Below are positions 22,804-35,600 of a stretch of 64,000 bases of DNA, piece after piece. Location of the stretch: NCBI RefSeq assembly GCF_022201045.2, contig NC_068556.1, forward strand, positions 19,697,501-19,761,500, written 5' to 3'. The notes below the pieces were generated by a model. That model worked only from the letters and a program-made list of their open reading frames with translations. It was not told where the DNA came from and made no database searches. The DNA is from Citrus sinensis. Lineage: Eukaryota > Streptophyta > Magnoliopsida > Sapindales > Rutaceae. The first letter of the stretch is position 1; each line of letters starts with the position of its first letter. The position numbers were made by a program, and so were the translations under genes.

Positions 22804-23128
22804 CAAACCACTTGGGCTAAGCCCAAGTGGCTAGAGCCACTCCCTCACAAATGTGAGGGAAGTTGTTCGAGCCTCCGCAGACGCATTGCAAGAGTTTAAT
22901 TTAAATGTCATTCCTTGGAGTCTCAGAGCTTGAGTGAAGGCAGTCTTTCTCCCAGGCTGGGAGTTGACGTCCCTCGAATATATTGAGAGGGTTAAAAATC
23001 TGAGCGGTGCCATATCAGCATTAATGTCAACAGGTCTCAGTATATATATATATGATTGTACATATCAGTTATACTCTCATGTAATATGAGTTGTAATTTG
23101 AGCAATAGTCTCATGTCATAAAAAAAAC
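22804..23128 (+). mobile_element. tRNA-derived SINE, copy 1
   Basis: About 325 bp. The head resembles a tRNA: box-A-like AGTGGCTAGAGC near 22826-22837, a hairpin CCCTCACA/TGTGAGGG at 22842-22859, and box-B-like GTTCGAGCC from 22865. A first hairpin CCACTTGGGC/GCCCAAGTGG occupies 22808-22830. The body is shared with the copy at 62613-62927, including the 3' block ATGAGTTGTAAT then TGAGCAATAGTCTCATGT, followed by a short A tail. A perfect 14-bp TSD CCCATATCTCAATA (22790-22803, 23129-23142) shows LINE-mediated retroposition. No protein is encoded; the 60-codon minus frame is incidental. Confidence 0.88.
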
Positions 23129-23142
23129 CCCATATCTCAATA

Positions 23143-24511
23143 AATTTAAAATGCCGTCCGTTTTACGGCTTTATTAGTTTACTTTTTTTTAAAAAAAATC
23201 CAACAGAAAAAATTTCCTGAAGTGATATGATAATCACTTTTTTTTTATTTAATGATCTAAATGGTAAACTTTATTTATTTTTTTTTTCAAAAAAAGGGAT
23301 GTGGAATCACTGAAAATGAGTCTGTTTCATCCGTTAACTAAATCGTTTCAAGTCGTACTAGATTTTTTTTTTTTTTTTTTGTATCATTTTCATGCATGAA
23401 CTAAATACTTAAGATTAATTAAGCTGATTATGAAATTGTGGGGTAAGAGAAGGGAATCTATCTCATTGCCTTTTTAATTTATAGTTCAGTTATATGTGTT
23501 ATAATTCATAAAGCAAAGTGCAAAGGGGAGATGAATCATCATTCGAAAAACGAAATTAAGAACAAATCTAATTAATTTGCTTTTTCAACGGCAGCCAAAG
23601 TTTTTGTTTACTCAGGTAGTGGATGAGAATGAAAGTTAGGTTTTGTCATAGAGACTTTATTATCAAGATATTTATTTATATTTGTCAAATTGTTGTTCTA
23701 TCATCGATGATAAAGTGGGCTGATTAAAGGCAAGGTTCATGCATATATGTAGCAAACCTTAGCTTACTTATAAAGTAAATTTGTTTTATCTATCTTTTTT
23801 TTAATTTTTTCTCTGTTGATATTAACTCGATTCAGGGCCCTGTACGTTGTATGGCAAATATTTTAAGTCAACATATTTGTTTCGAGCATTTTCCATCATA
23901 CTCCTGTGGGCTCAAAACTCTTTGAGGACAGACAACATGATTCTTGTTGTTGATTAATTTCCTTGTTTCTTAAACCAGATAATTAATTATTAATTATTGC
24001 AAGTTAACAGTGGCCTCATAACTTAAACCATATGAGCTCCGTCACCCACTGTCATCATAAATGAAAATCATCAGAGTGCCGACGTTGGCATGTTTTAAAA
24101 AAATAATTTTTTTCTTCAAATCTTTAAGATTAGGTATTAATTTTTAGTCGCTCATCATATTTTCTGAAATGACTTTAAATATATTTTTTTTGGTTAGTAT
24201 AATCTGATATTATTTTTTGAGGACAAACAAAAAAAATCATGAATAATATTTACCAGTACTCCTCATACAAATAAAAAAAAACATTTAATAGGAGTAACAA
24301 CAGGATACAATGATCATTTGAAAATTGACATCTAAACTTAAAGACTGAGAGAAATTTATCGTGTTGTAAAATATAAATTGAGGACTAAATATTACTACCA
24401 AAACTTAATCTAACATTGTGTTATTTTAAACCATACGAATGTGGACAAGAAATTCCTGTGTAATAAATATCTACTTCGTAAGGTAACAAAGGAAGTATGA
24501 AAAATTGAAAA
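23143..24511. other. Intergenic DNA
   Basis: AT-rich, with a T-run at about 23365-23380. No gene or element with definable ends was found. Confidence 0.55.
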
Positions 24512-24514
24512 TCA

Positions 24515-24702
24515 GGGTATGTTTGAAAGTGAGGTGCTGTACCTTTTAAGTTGCAGCTGATGTGGAGTAAAAATTATAGCTGTGGAGTACAAGTTGAAAA
24601 AAAAAATGTTAAGCTACCAACACCCAACTATAAATGTTATCAAATACCTTAGTAGTTAAGCTTTGACAACCCAACTACCTCACTACACTCTCAAATGAGC
24701 CC
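24515..24702. mobile_element. Harbinger/Tourist-like MITE
   Basis: 188 bp. The left end GGGTATGTTTGAAAGTGAGGT is mirrored by a right end which in reverse reads GGGCTCATTTGAGAGTG then AGTGAGGT. The flanking trinucleotide TCA is present on both sides (24512-24514, 24703-24705). Harbinger elements usually duplicate TWA, so TCA is slightly off type. Non-coding. Confidence 0.65.
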
Positions 24703-24705
24703 TCA

Positions 24706-27580
24706 ATTTGTACATCATATATCCAACTCAACTCCATGAACAAGTATGGGGAAGAGGGTGATTGAAGAAAGTCAAGATCTCAAATCATGTGCTGCACAGG
24801 AGATGGTCCGTTTCTTGCAAAAGCTGTGAGTCGCACATGCTCAAACACCAATTTTGCCATACGTGAGCATACATCCCATGTGTTTGAAGCCAAAAAAGGT
24901 GTCCAAAATTATGACTTTATTATGAAAGAGGAAAAAAAAAAAAAAAGAACTTGGCAAGAAATCAAAAATTAATTTTACTTGTGGTGGAATGGAATGTAAA
25001 AAGAATCGATTAGTTGTGATTGGGGGTGTAGGGACGGGAGTGTTTGGTTGATGGAAATTTTGAAATCGATGAAATAATTATACGAACTTTGAATTCATTC
25101 ATTATTAATTGGTTTGAAAATATCTAGTTCAGTCTAGCTACCTAGGACTTCAGCTTATTAATTACCAACATTTATAACTAGCTAACAACAATTCATTGAT
25201 TAATTAGAGCATCACTTGTGGCGACACAAACGATTTTTATGTGTACATAAATCAATAATGACCACGGAAAATATTATGGAAATCTATCAAATTCCTCTAA
25301 TCATGATTTTTTAGAGAAATTGAGCGAAGCCACTCTATTTTTGTTCTTTTTATTGGTGACATGAAGCTTTCACATTTTAAAATCCACAAGAACTCTCTAA
25401 GAATAATAATATTCTATTAACTATTAATTATTTGGTTTTTTTTTACTTCAAAATTATTGTTAATGATGCATTTACGTTATAAATGAAAGATTCTAAAGAG
25501 CAATAGAAAAAAGATTTTAAAAAGTTATTTTTATTTATTCACGAGTACAAATGCTTCTATTTATATAAAGATTGCAAATATTAAAAGAAGATGCTCAAAT
25601 TATAATCATTGGGATTTTTTTTATTGATCATCAATCTTAACTTCTCAGTGATTTATTATTGTCTTCATCTTCATGCTTGCCTTAACTTTTCTCACTTAGA
25701 AATGGATCATACCGTTTAGCATTATAACATTAGGTAAGTTATAGTGAGTGTTAAAACATAAAAGAGAATTGTTAATTTCGTCCCAAAAAAAAAAAAAGAT
25801 AAATTTTGATTATTTTGCCATAAAACAACCATTAATCAACATAATGAAACAGAGAGAAATCTCGTGGGTTTTTCCGATATATAAATTATATGCACATTAG
25901 AGTTTGATAAAATATTTTAAGTTGAAAATAATAGATATAGCCATATAGGGTTTAAAGTCCATTCTATGGGTGGGGAAGCAGTTGGGTTACCGTCTAAATT
26001 ACTTTAAAAAAGCTTATATATATATATAATAACACGTCTAGAAAAATAGAAAAAATAGAGCATCCATTGTCGGCAGTCGGCAGGAAATTTTTTCAAAGAT
26101 TTTCTCATTTCTCACTTATGCCTGTGAGTTAAACGTTATTCAATTCATTAGAGAAAATATACAGACGAAATCCAATGAGGTTTCAATGTGTACATGTTGA
26201 TTTTGAAGTCAGCAGACTCAGCACATTCCTCGATAATCACAATTCGACGACTGCATGAAGCTTATGAATTATAATATCGATGCTAAGTTAATCTTTTTTC
26301 ACTTCAAACAAAACTCGGAGATTATGCTAATTTCACACCCCAAAAAGAAAAAAAAGAAAGTCTAATGAATATTTTAAAGGCCTTTTTATAATGTTATATG
26401 AAGAGAGACAGAACCCAAAAAGTAAATGCCCGATTTAATCAAAGCGACTAATGACATTATATAACCTTGTATACATTCGGTCCCAGAGTGACCTAAGGTG
26501 GGGTAATTGTGGTTGGATTTTTATGGTTTTGTGGGGGCATTATTTTTACATATTAGTTACAATTTAATGATTTTATTTCTGTTGTCGTTGCTAAAATGTT
26601 ATAAGCAGGCAGTTTGGTCGGGCCACATTTGACCCAATAAAATTTTAAGTGGGGTGGGGTAAATAACAATCAAACTCCTTATTGTCTGCTTAGAATTTAA
26701 ATAAATCAGTAATTTTCACAATCGATCGAACAAATTAAATTATCTCAAATCTTCGGTTTTATTATTTAGGCTTCTTAATCATCATTGATGGTTAAAATTG
26801 ACTTATCATCATATTAATTTGACTGTCTCATTGCCGTAACTCAGATTAGTTTGATCCCACATTCACTTGAGTTTTAGTAATAATAAAAATTTAATGAATG
26901 AGATTTCTCATCTCCATCCAAACCTTTTACTAAAAAAAAGAAAGAATAAACCTTATTAACCAAATTCACCCAACCCCCCCCCCCCCCCCCCCCCCAACCA
27001 AAAAAAAAATAGAAAAGAAATTTTTTTGTTCTTTTGTAATTTAGTTTATCACATATTTTAAAAGTGTTAAGAGAAAATTTACGGGGGATTTAGTTAGGCC
27101 CAACGAAATAAGGGGGGCCAAAGTATCCAGCCCGTGTCTATCTTTGGAGGGTTAATTTAACATGGGTTCTGGAACTGGAACACATCCAAGTCTGTTACGA
27201 GACTAATCACTGGCTAATTAGTATATTGCGTAATATAGTATTGAGAGAAGTTTTAAATCTGATCACGCTTTCGTTTTATTTTAGTAATAATTAACTCCTC
27301 ACTATCATGGTTTTTGAAGATACAGCATTTAAACTTAAGCAAAAAGCAGAGGTTGCGCATAACCTATTAGCTATATGCCTATTGTCAGGTTTGATTGGCT
27401 TGTTTGAAGTTTAAACTTTAAAGTACTACTTGAAATTAAGGTATTGTAGTTTAAAAGTCATAATTGTTGTTAAAAAAAGAAATTATAAGTATGAAATAAA
27501 AGTTTACGGTGTGTGGTAAATATAAATTTTAAATAATAATTTTGACAAAAATGGTAAAGAGATGATAAGTTTTTATTATA
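24706..27580. other. Intergenic DNA with a poly-C run
   Basis: AT-rich and gene-free as far as can be seen. The run of 22 C at 26974-26995 is annotated separately. No terminal repeats or domains were recognised. Confidence 0.55.
26974..26995 (+). repeat. Homopolymer of 22 C
   Basis: Uninterrupted C run flanked by AA on both sides. Its length is likely uncertain in any assembly. Confidence 0.9.
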
Positions 27581-27588
27581 CAAGTGTT

Positions 27589-27755
27589 CAGTGGCGAAGC
27601 TAGTATTGTTTTATGGGGTGGGCTATTAGATTTATTTATTTTTTTTAAGTATTAATAAAGTTAAATTTATAAATTATACTTAACTTTAAAAAAAAAAAAA
27701 AAAAAAGCTTACTCGGGCTGCAGCCCGGGTTAGCCCACTCTTACCTTCGCCCCTG
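27589..27755. mobile_element. Short hAT-like MITE
   Basis: 167 bp with ends CAGTGGCGAAGCTAG and, in reverse, CAGGGGCGAAGGTAAG. The 8-bp TSD CAAGTGTT is perfect (27581-27588, 27756-27763). The ends are related to the 546-bp element at 20863-21408. It contains an A-run of 19 near 27689-27707 and CTGCAGCCCGGG near the right end. Confidence 0.87.
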
Positions 27756-27763
27756 CAAGTGTT

Positions 27764-29143
27764 GAAAAAAATTCAACTTAATTCTAAATTACATAAGTAA
27801 TTTTTATTTTATAACTACAATTTTTTTCCGCAGCTATCAATACCAAATATGGTCTCATTCTTGGCTGCTCTAGAGTCAAAGGGAGTGCTTTTTATAGTAC
27901 ATTATTTACTATTTCCAAATTCTTATAAGGTGATTTTTGGAAGAAGCCAAGAAAACAAAATTAAAAGTTAAAAATCAAAGAAAAAGAAAAGACATGTACT
28001 GTTCGTTTTCGTTGTTTTTATGTTACTTATAAATGTGGAAAAATCTTGAATACTTTCAGTATATACTGTTTCATTAGTTGAATTATTACTTGATTAGTTG
28101 AGAGGTGTATGTGGTAATAATCAAATGAGAGAGTACTTATGATGGAATCCAACAAGATAGAGTGTAAAAATCAGGAATATTTTCTCACTTATATGCAAAT
28201 ATATTTTATGACTGGGGCTTCCACGCATAAGCATTATACCCCAAAAAATGATGGCTAGAGATCTCACTGTGTTAGGCATTTGACATTGGTTAAATAGGAA
28301 AACGGGATCGGATTGATTCATATAAATAAAGAAAATACTTTGGAGATAATCAATCCTCTCTAGCTAGCTTCAAAATCATATCAAAATATAGCACTTGATG
28401 ATAAAAAAAAAAAAAATCATATATATGCCCTACCGTAGGTGTAGTACTGTAGTCTTAATGTAGGAATTAGCACCATGGAATAAGGACGAAATAAAGCTGA
28501 ATGCTTTGACTGTTCATGATTTGCTAAAGAAGGTTAAAACATCTCCAAGGAGTCGAGGATTTACCCGACCTCTTTCAAAGGCTAGTCCAGAAATTTCTTC
28601 TTTGTTAAAACTATTAGTTGTAATAATCAAGTGTTAATTAATGATCAAATGATCAGTAGGTTCTTGAAATCAATAGGTCATCGGATTAATGGAGTATGTA
28701 ATTGTAATGCCTCTATAACCCAGTGTAACTCAAAGCACATGAGTCTACTGTAACCTATACATAGGGCCTCTATTTCTCTGTACTCTAGCTAGCACCATGA
28801 TATTTAAAAAAGCAATAGTTGGTTGAACTTATTACTCGGTCACATTGTTGAATCTGCAATATGCCATATTCTTATTAATGCACTTCCATCAATGGAAACC
28901 CGAGTTTCACCGATATTTGAAGCAGCTTTTCAATTGACCAATACAGAAGAATAGACATTATTATATGATTCATTAAGAAGATCCAAAAAAGAGAGGGTTT
29001 AATAATGCAATGCCAAAGCTTCTCTCTATAAACACCCCATACAAAATATATACTTCAAATTTGGCTCAATGAAACAGGAATCCTTTGATTGAATTCCTTC
29101 TATGTACACTATAACCATATATGTATAATGATGAAACAGTAGC
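27764..29143. other. Intergenic DNA and 3' flank of the zinc-finger gene
   Basis: No gene recognised. The part adjoining 29144 is the downstream side of the minus-strand C2H2 gene and probably includes its 3' UTR. Confidence 0.5.
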
Positions 29144-29695
29144 TTACCTATTACGACCAAGACGAAGCTCCAAATCGAGTCCAGCTTCTTCCACAGTTCC
29201 CCTCCTCATCACTTCATTATCTTCATCAACGCATGAAGGGCCAATTCCCAGGCTCAAATTGGCACCCAAAAGCTGATCTTCATTCATCATGCTCAAAGAC
29301 TCTGACCTCGGAACATTGTAAGCAGGAGGGTTTCTAGGGCTAGATGCTGATGGTTGGTAGTACCTGAGATAGTTCCTTTGAGACTCAAAAACCGGAGAGT
29401 GCCTTGATGTGTCACTTGAAATCGGTGCAATATATCTAGGGTTCATGTAATCTTCATGAATCAGCATCGGATTGCTTGTAATAAAAGAAGGACCAGTAGT
29501 TTGCTTGGCCTTGGCTCTATCTTTGCGGTGTATGTTCATGTGCCCACCTAAAGCCTGAGCGTTGGTGAAGCCTCTCTTACAGAAAGTGCACTCATATGAT
29601 CTTTTTGCACTTGATGTGTCTAATTCCTTGACTTCGTTTTCATCACTTGATGAGTGATCGGAACCCACTTGTTTCTGTGATGAGTCCATGCCCAA
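29144..29695 (-). CDS. Single C2H2 zinc-finger protein with C-terminal EAR motif
   Basis: Intronless 183-residue protein, probably a nuclear transcriptional repressor. One Q-type finger is present: C36, C39, H52 and H56, spacing C-x2-C-x12-H-x3-H, with the plant-specific QALGGH core at 47-52. The C terminus carries LDLELRL (173-179), an EAR motif known to recruit TOPLESS-type corepressors; LSLG occurs further upstream as a weaker second one. The layout matches the SUPERMAN/TAC1-like family, whose members act in flower, trichome or telomerase regulation. The exact orthologue cannot be named from sequence alone. The start fits the family's short N terminus. A second EAR C2H2 gene lies 8.6 kb away on the same strand. 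Confidence 0.9.
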   Translation of the reverse strand: MGMDSSQKQVGSDHSSSDENEVKELDTSSAKRSYECTFCKRGFTNAQALGGHMNIHRKDRAKAKQTTGPSFITSNPMLIHEDYMNPRYIAPISSDTSRHSPVFESQRNYLRYYQPSASSPRNPPAYNVPRSESLSMMNEDQLLGANLSLGIGPSCVDEDNEVMRRGTVEEAGLDLELRLGRNR

Positions 29696-32600
29696 AACCC
29701 TAGATAATTTGCGCTACAATTTTTGCAGAATTAAAAATTTATGAAATGTGAAAATGGGGGGCGAGAGAGAGAGGAAATAGGGAAGCTTTAAGGGCAAGTT
29801 GATGACATTGGCTTTGTTCATTGACACTTCCTTGGCATTTTCCTTTTGGAATTTTGCATTGAGTCGGCTGTGGTTGGATCCATCTTTGGTAAATTTTAAA
29901 CTCCTTTTAATCTGTCTCTCTCTGTTCTCTATATCATATATCGCTTTATAACTTTGATTTGCTTACTTATTGTGCTCATGTAGCTTTCATGCATACTGCA
30001 TCTAGCCAACTTTCTTAATACGACACTTTTTTGGCAAGTCTCTCAAGTCTCTCCATGACTCAATTAGAACGCACATCCTATATATTTTGTAAAATTTGGC
30101 CACTAATAATATTTTATAAGACAATGTTATATATTAAAAAAGGAGCAGAAATTAGGAAAAGTAATTCTCTTTCAAATTCTAGAGAAATAATGAAACTGTC
30201 ATTGCAATATGATATTATGCACATGTGAACACTATCTCATATATAATAGAGGGAATAGCGATGTTAAGAACTATGGACTACAAGAAAACAAAGAAAATTA
30301 TACAGAAACCGAGTTATTTTTCACAATTTACTCCATATGGTTAGTTGCTAGTAAGGAAGGGTTACTGAATATAACTTTTTCAATGAAACTAACCCAGTAT
30401 ACTTCTTGGTATCATCAACTCGTTGATTCTCAAAAATTTTAAGAGGCATTATTTTTGTGTGAACGTACATTGGATGCTATATCTAGGGTAACTTATTAAG
30501 CATTATTTCATGTCAACATCTACCTCCATCAAATACTAAGTTCTATTTTTCAAATTATCCATATGTTCCGATCTCATAATTTCATTTAATGCAAAAGCCT
30601 AAATTATTGACTCACTAAATGTCTAATTACAGAGATGAGAAGGGCAGGGATGAGCAGTTCAAAAAGAGTAAACGGATGTAAATCACTAGATAATTTCTTT
30701 AATGCAAAAGTCCCGAACACATATATGTCCTGTAGTGATCAACAATCTTATTGCTACATGCTTATTAGCTGGTTGTTCTTTGAATTTAAGACGGCAGAAG
30801 ATTAATTAAGCATTGACCATTTCCTCAATCAAATCGGCTGCCGTTACACATAACTCAAGATTTGTTATTGTAGTCGATCGTAGTAACAAAATAATAATTT
30901 AAGCTTAATAAGCTACAATGTCTGACAAATGGAAGGAGAAGGGCGTCAATGACAACAACGTAACTGCTGTATTAGCTAGGTGTACTACGGTAACTCCCAG
31001 ACATTTTGTACCTTCTTTGCCGCAAAAATTCATACATCAAGACTCTTTTTGATTAATTGAACCCTATATATCTAAATCTTGGATCATTTTTCTATTGGTC
31101 AATTTAAAATTGAAACTTGGAATGTTTCTAATCGATTTCAATACTTTGCTACCACAAAGCAAGCCGGATTAAACTATTTGTGTTCATTGATTAATCCTAG
31201 AAAGCACGGTCCAAGGTCAGCTGGATTGAAATTAGTAACTAAATAAAATTTGATCTTGAATTTAACTCCCAATTTTTTTTCCCATTTGTTAGAACTTAAA
31301 ATGAATTTTCCTATAGAAGGTTGTTGTTTCAACGACATATAAAAGGATGTAGATGTTGATGTTGTTGGCTAATGCTACATAGCCTACATTAAAACTTAAA
31401 AGAAAATTAAAAACATATTTTAGGTAAATGATGGATAAAGCTTTTGCTTTCAAAGGCATCAATCATGAACAGCCTCATCAGCTTGATTTTAAAGGTTAAT
31501 TAGTGTAATTAAAATTCTGTGGTACTGTCGTTTCGCGACTTGGACAAATTTACAAGTGACTTTGTCAACTGATTGATCTTTTCTTTGAAATTGTATTGTT
31601 TATTCTTTCGTACATATAATATATAACATCTGATAGGGTACTTAGGATCCACGAAAACAATGTTGCGGATCAGCCGTTTACCAAAGCAATTATTTTGATA
31701 ATCATTTAGTGTAATCTGGGCCAATTTTGGATCTTTAGATCCAGTTGGCCCAACCCAATTGTGTTTTTTGATTGGTTAATTGCTAGTAAAGATCATTAAG
31801 ATTACTAATGGTGATAACTGATCTAAATGCTGAATGTTGTGCATACCCTAATCGGGTTATGCAAATAAAGATCATTAAGATTACTAATTCAACCTTATAT
31901 TTTGAATTGCTATACATAGAATTTAATTAATTTAGATAATAAAGATGGTTTTCGGAGTTGTGTCATTGATCGAGAGTACCAATGGTTATTCTCTATCAAA
32001 CTTTCATTTGATATTAATTAACATGATCAAAATGCAGAGAAATTGATGAGCAATCAATTAACTACCTCTAAAATAATCACCTATATACATGATCCTGGCC
32101 TTTTATAATAAATATCTCTGTAATGTGTGTACAATAATATTGTTTGAGCTCTCCTTTTATTGGCAGTAGATCTGCCTAGAATTTACCTTTTTTTCTTTCT
32201 TAAATAGAAAACTTTTATTAATCTAAGTCTAAAAGATAATAACCAAATTGGCTTGGGATTTCTTCCATTCAGACAACAATAAGCATACTTTGCTAATGCA
32301 TTATATAGATGATAACAATCCTCGAAATATGCCCTAAACAAAATGTCAGTATATCTAGCTAGAGTTGACATTTTAACGTCGGTAACATCAAATTACAAGA
32401 ACTTGATTAAGTATCCATCTCTTAGAACAATTTACTATTTTATTTTATTTTATTTTGAATGATAGGAGATAAGAAGAGACACTCTATCATTCTCATCGTA
32501 AATGAACAAAATTTGTTTCGCCCTTTTTGGCCAAACTTGATTAAACATTTAATTAAAGTGATATCATCCTTTGAGGTGTATTTACGTATGCTATGAATAA

Positions 32601-35600
32601 TTTTATTTCTAAATTGAATGAGATCTTCACCTACAATAGTTGATGTTATCAGTAGTTAAATGTTAAAATTGGATCAGACTAATAAAAATTTCTCTTGTAC
32701 GATTATTACAGTTTAATAGCAGAATAATTGTTTTCATAGGAGGATAGTTTAGTTAAAAAAATACATCATGTATATTAAGCATAAATGTAATCTTGTTGTT
32801 ATTAAAATTTTTGTCATATGGAGCTTTATATTTGTATTTGTGCCGCCCAATAGGGCTTCTTTCATCTATTCTGATTAACCAAATTAATCTGATGTTTCTC
32901 TTCTGTTTCAAAAAGGACTAATTATAAGTGCTTACGACTTTATTGCGTACTTGAATTTGATGTAAGCGGCAAGTCATTCATGTATGAGACTGAATTCTGA
33001 ACTCTTTTCATGTGCCACATGCTGAAATTTCCAAGATACCTTGCCTTATTAGACAATTACAACTATTTCTTCATCTCTGTCATTCCTGCAACTTGTAGGT
33101 ACCATTCTATATGTAAAGACCATTCTTTTGTCTTTTAAGTTTTCAATAACTAAAATTAAAAAGAAAAAAAGTTACTTCTATGACGAGTCGTTCTCTAGTA
33201 TACACGTTTGTTAGCTGCTAGAAAATGTCAAAAATTTTTGAACTCCAATGCATGAAACTCTTTATTGTTTTGTAATCAGTTATCTATAAGCAGCTCAAAT
33301 AATCGTTTTGTAAAAATGTGAATTACTAAAGAGATAATATCAATCAACTATGAATAGTTCTTGAGTTACTTAAAAGTGAACTTATAAATTGAGAATTGCT
33401 CCAAATTCAAGAACTATTCTCAACTAATATAAAATTATTTCTTTGATCCCTTTTAAATACAGACCAATCTGTCCACTCATAGATGAATTCCATTTGACCT
33501 AATATCTCATAAAAATTTATAAAACATAACTCATACTCAAAAATTAATTTACGAATTGAGAGATGTTCCAAAAATATGCATTAAGAATTATTCTTAGTTG
33601 ATGGAGAATTTTCCCAATTCTGTACCAAAGAATATTTCATTTTTTCGCACTAGTATATATATCTAATTTCATGAATAATAAGCAATAATCAAAGCATCTA
33701 TATTATAGGGTGGTCATGTGACAACAATTATAATAAAAGTGCATACATGCATGTTATGTTGACACTTGAAAGCAATGTGCAAGGGACTTAGTGAAATGAA
33801 TTAATTGAAGAAGGGCGTGAACAAGATGTTGATATGCGCCGACTGGGCAATTCCTTTTTGCCATCCCTCTAATTATCTCTTTCGCTCTCTCTCTCTTTCT
33901 ATATCACTCACACTAAAACAAAGACTTTGGTAATTTCCCTTCATTTTTATTTGTCTTCACTTCTTTTTTTCTTCTTTCACTCTCCACGTGTGGGGACCTT
34001 CCCATAACGTTTCCAAATTTTTGGGCAATAAAATTAATTAATGTGCCTGCAATAAGCTTTTTTAGGGTTGAGCTGGTCTAGCTTTTCATGTGATCATCAC
34101 TTTCCCCAGTATCATTAATCATGTTATACGAATCAAACTAAATTTTTAGTCTTAGTAACTACGACCCATATTTTGTATTTATTATTTGGTATGTCTTATA
34201 GGTTTATAGCCTTTGATCTCATCATGTGACCAAAGAAAGGAACATTTTTCTTTGAAGTATCTCTAGTGGTAAGCACTTAATTTATAACACCTAAAAATGA
34301 TAATTAATGAGTTAACAAGTTTTGTATCGAGAAAAATATTAATTTTCGATAATATTCTCGACTTATCCCTCTGTAACCGTAACTGAATAATGACAAATTT
34401 TTATTTTAATTCACAAAAATTATGGATTGATCATAAGCTAGTAAATGGAATAATTAGAAGTCAAAACTCAAAAACAAGAGATAGTAACACATATATAAGT
34501 ACATGCAAGTCAACGTCACTTGGCCAAAAATAACAAAGAAAATAATATTCGGAAGTTACTTGACTTGATTAATTAATTTCTGAAACGCAATGTTAATTAA
34601 CTTGTATTCGCAAGTATTTGTTTTTTAAAAGGATGATTGTGACTAATATAAAGCAGCTGGCGTTTTTTTTTTTACACCGTGCAAAATTTGGATTCATGAC
34701 GTGAGCAAGATTAGTGACAAATAATTAAATGTGGTAAAGTCGTGAAAAACAGTGTCTAAAAAAAAAATTATTAATCGTAGAGTTAAAAGAAAATGTGATC
34801 CTAGGGATGACGTTAGATTAGTATTGTGTTGTTTGCCGAAACACGCAAAAAGATTATAAAGTTTTCTGGGCCAAATGAAAAAAAAAATTATTAAATCTCA
34901 AATTTAAATATTTAATTTAACTTAACACTTATAATCAATTTAGTTTGTCTGAGTAGTTTTGGGGACTACTTCACACGTCATCAATTTCCAAGTGCTTTTC
35001 TGTATATTGGGAAGTGACTTTTACAAAATCTAGAACTGTTTTTTTATTCCTGAAATAATATAAAATAGATAAAAAAAAGTACCATATTATTCACTCTTGA
35101 AGTACACCCTCAAAATCTTTTTAATGATGAGAAAAAAAAAATGTTCATATGATTATCCGAAAATTGCTATCGTGGCCTCGAATTGAACTGTTGAACTGTT
35201 TTTATATGAACCGCTTGACCCAGGAAAAAAAATTATTAAAACAAGATCCCACCATTATTAAACATTATTATTAATTAAATACAATTCATAATGCAACATT
35301 CTCTCCCTCAACTTTGAAGGAAGGGGATCAATCTCTCCACAAGTGACAATTTGTGGGATAAATTTCTCCGTAACCTTTTTTTATTCAGAAGCTGATGTTT
35401 GGCAGCACTACTAATTGACACTATACCAATCGTCTCGCTACGTTTCTAGTTGTGTTATAATATATATAAAAAAAAAGCCATACATATATGTCGAAGGAAA
35501 AATTGGTAATTGCATCAACTTTGTACACTATCATTGACATTTACCTATTTTGTTTAAGATATATTTCATATTACATAAATCCCAAGCATGTTGGAAAGAG

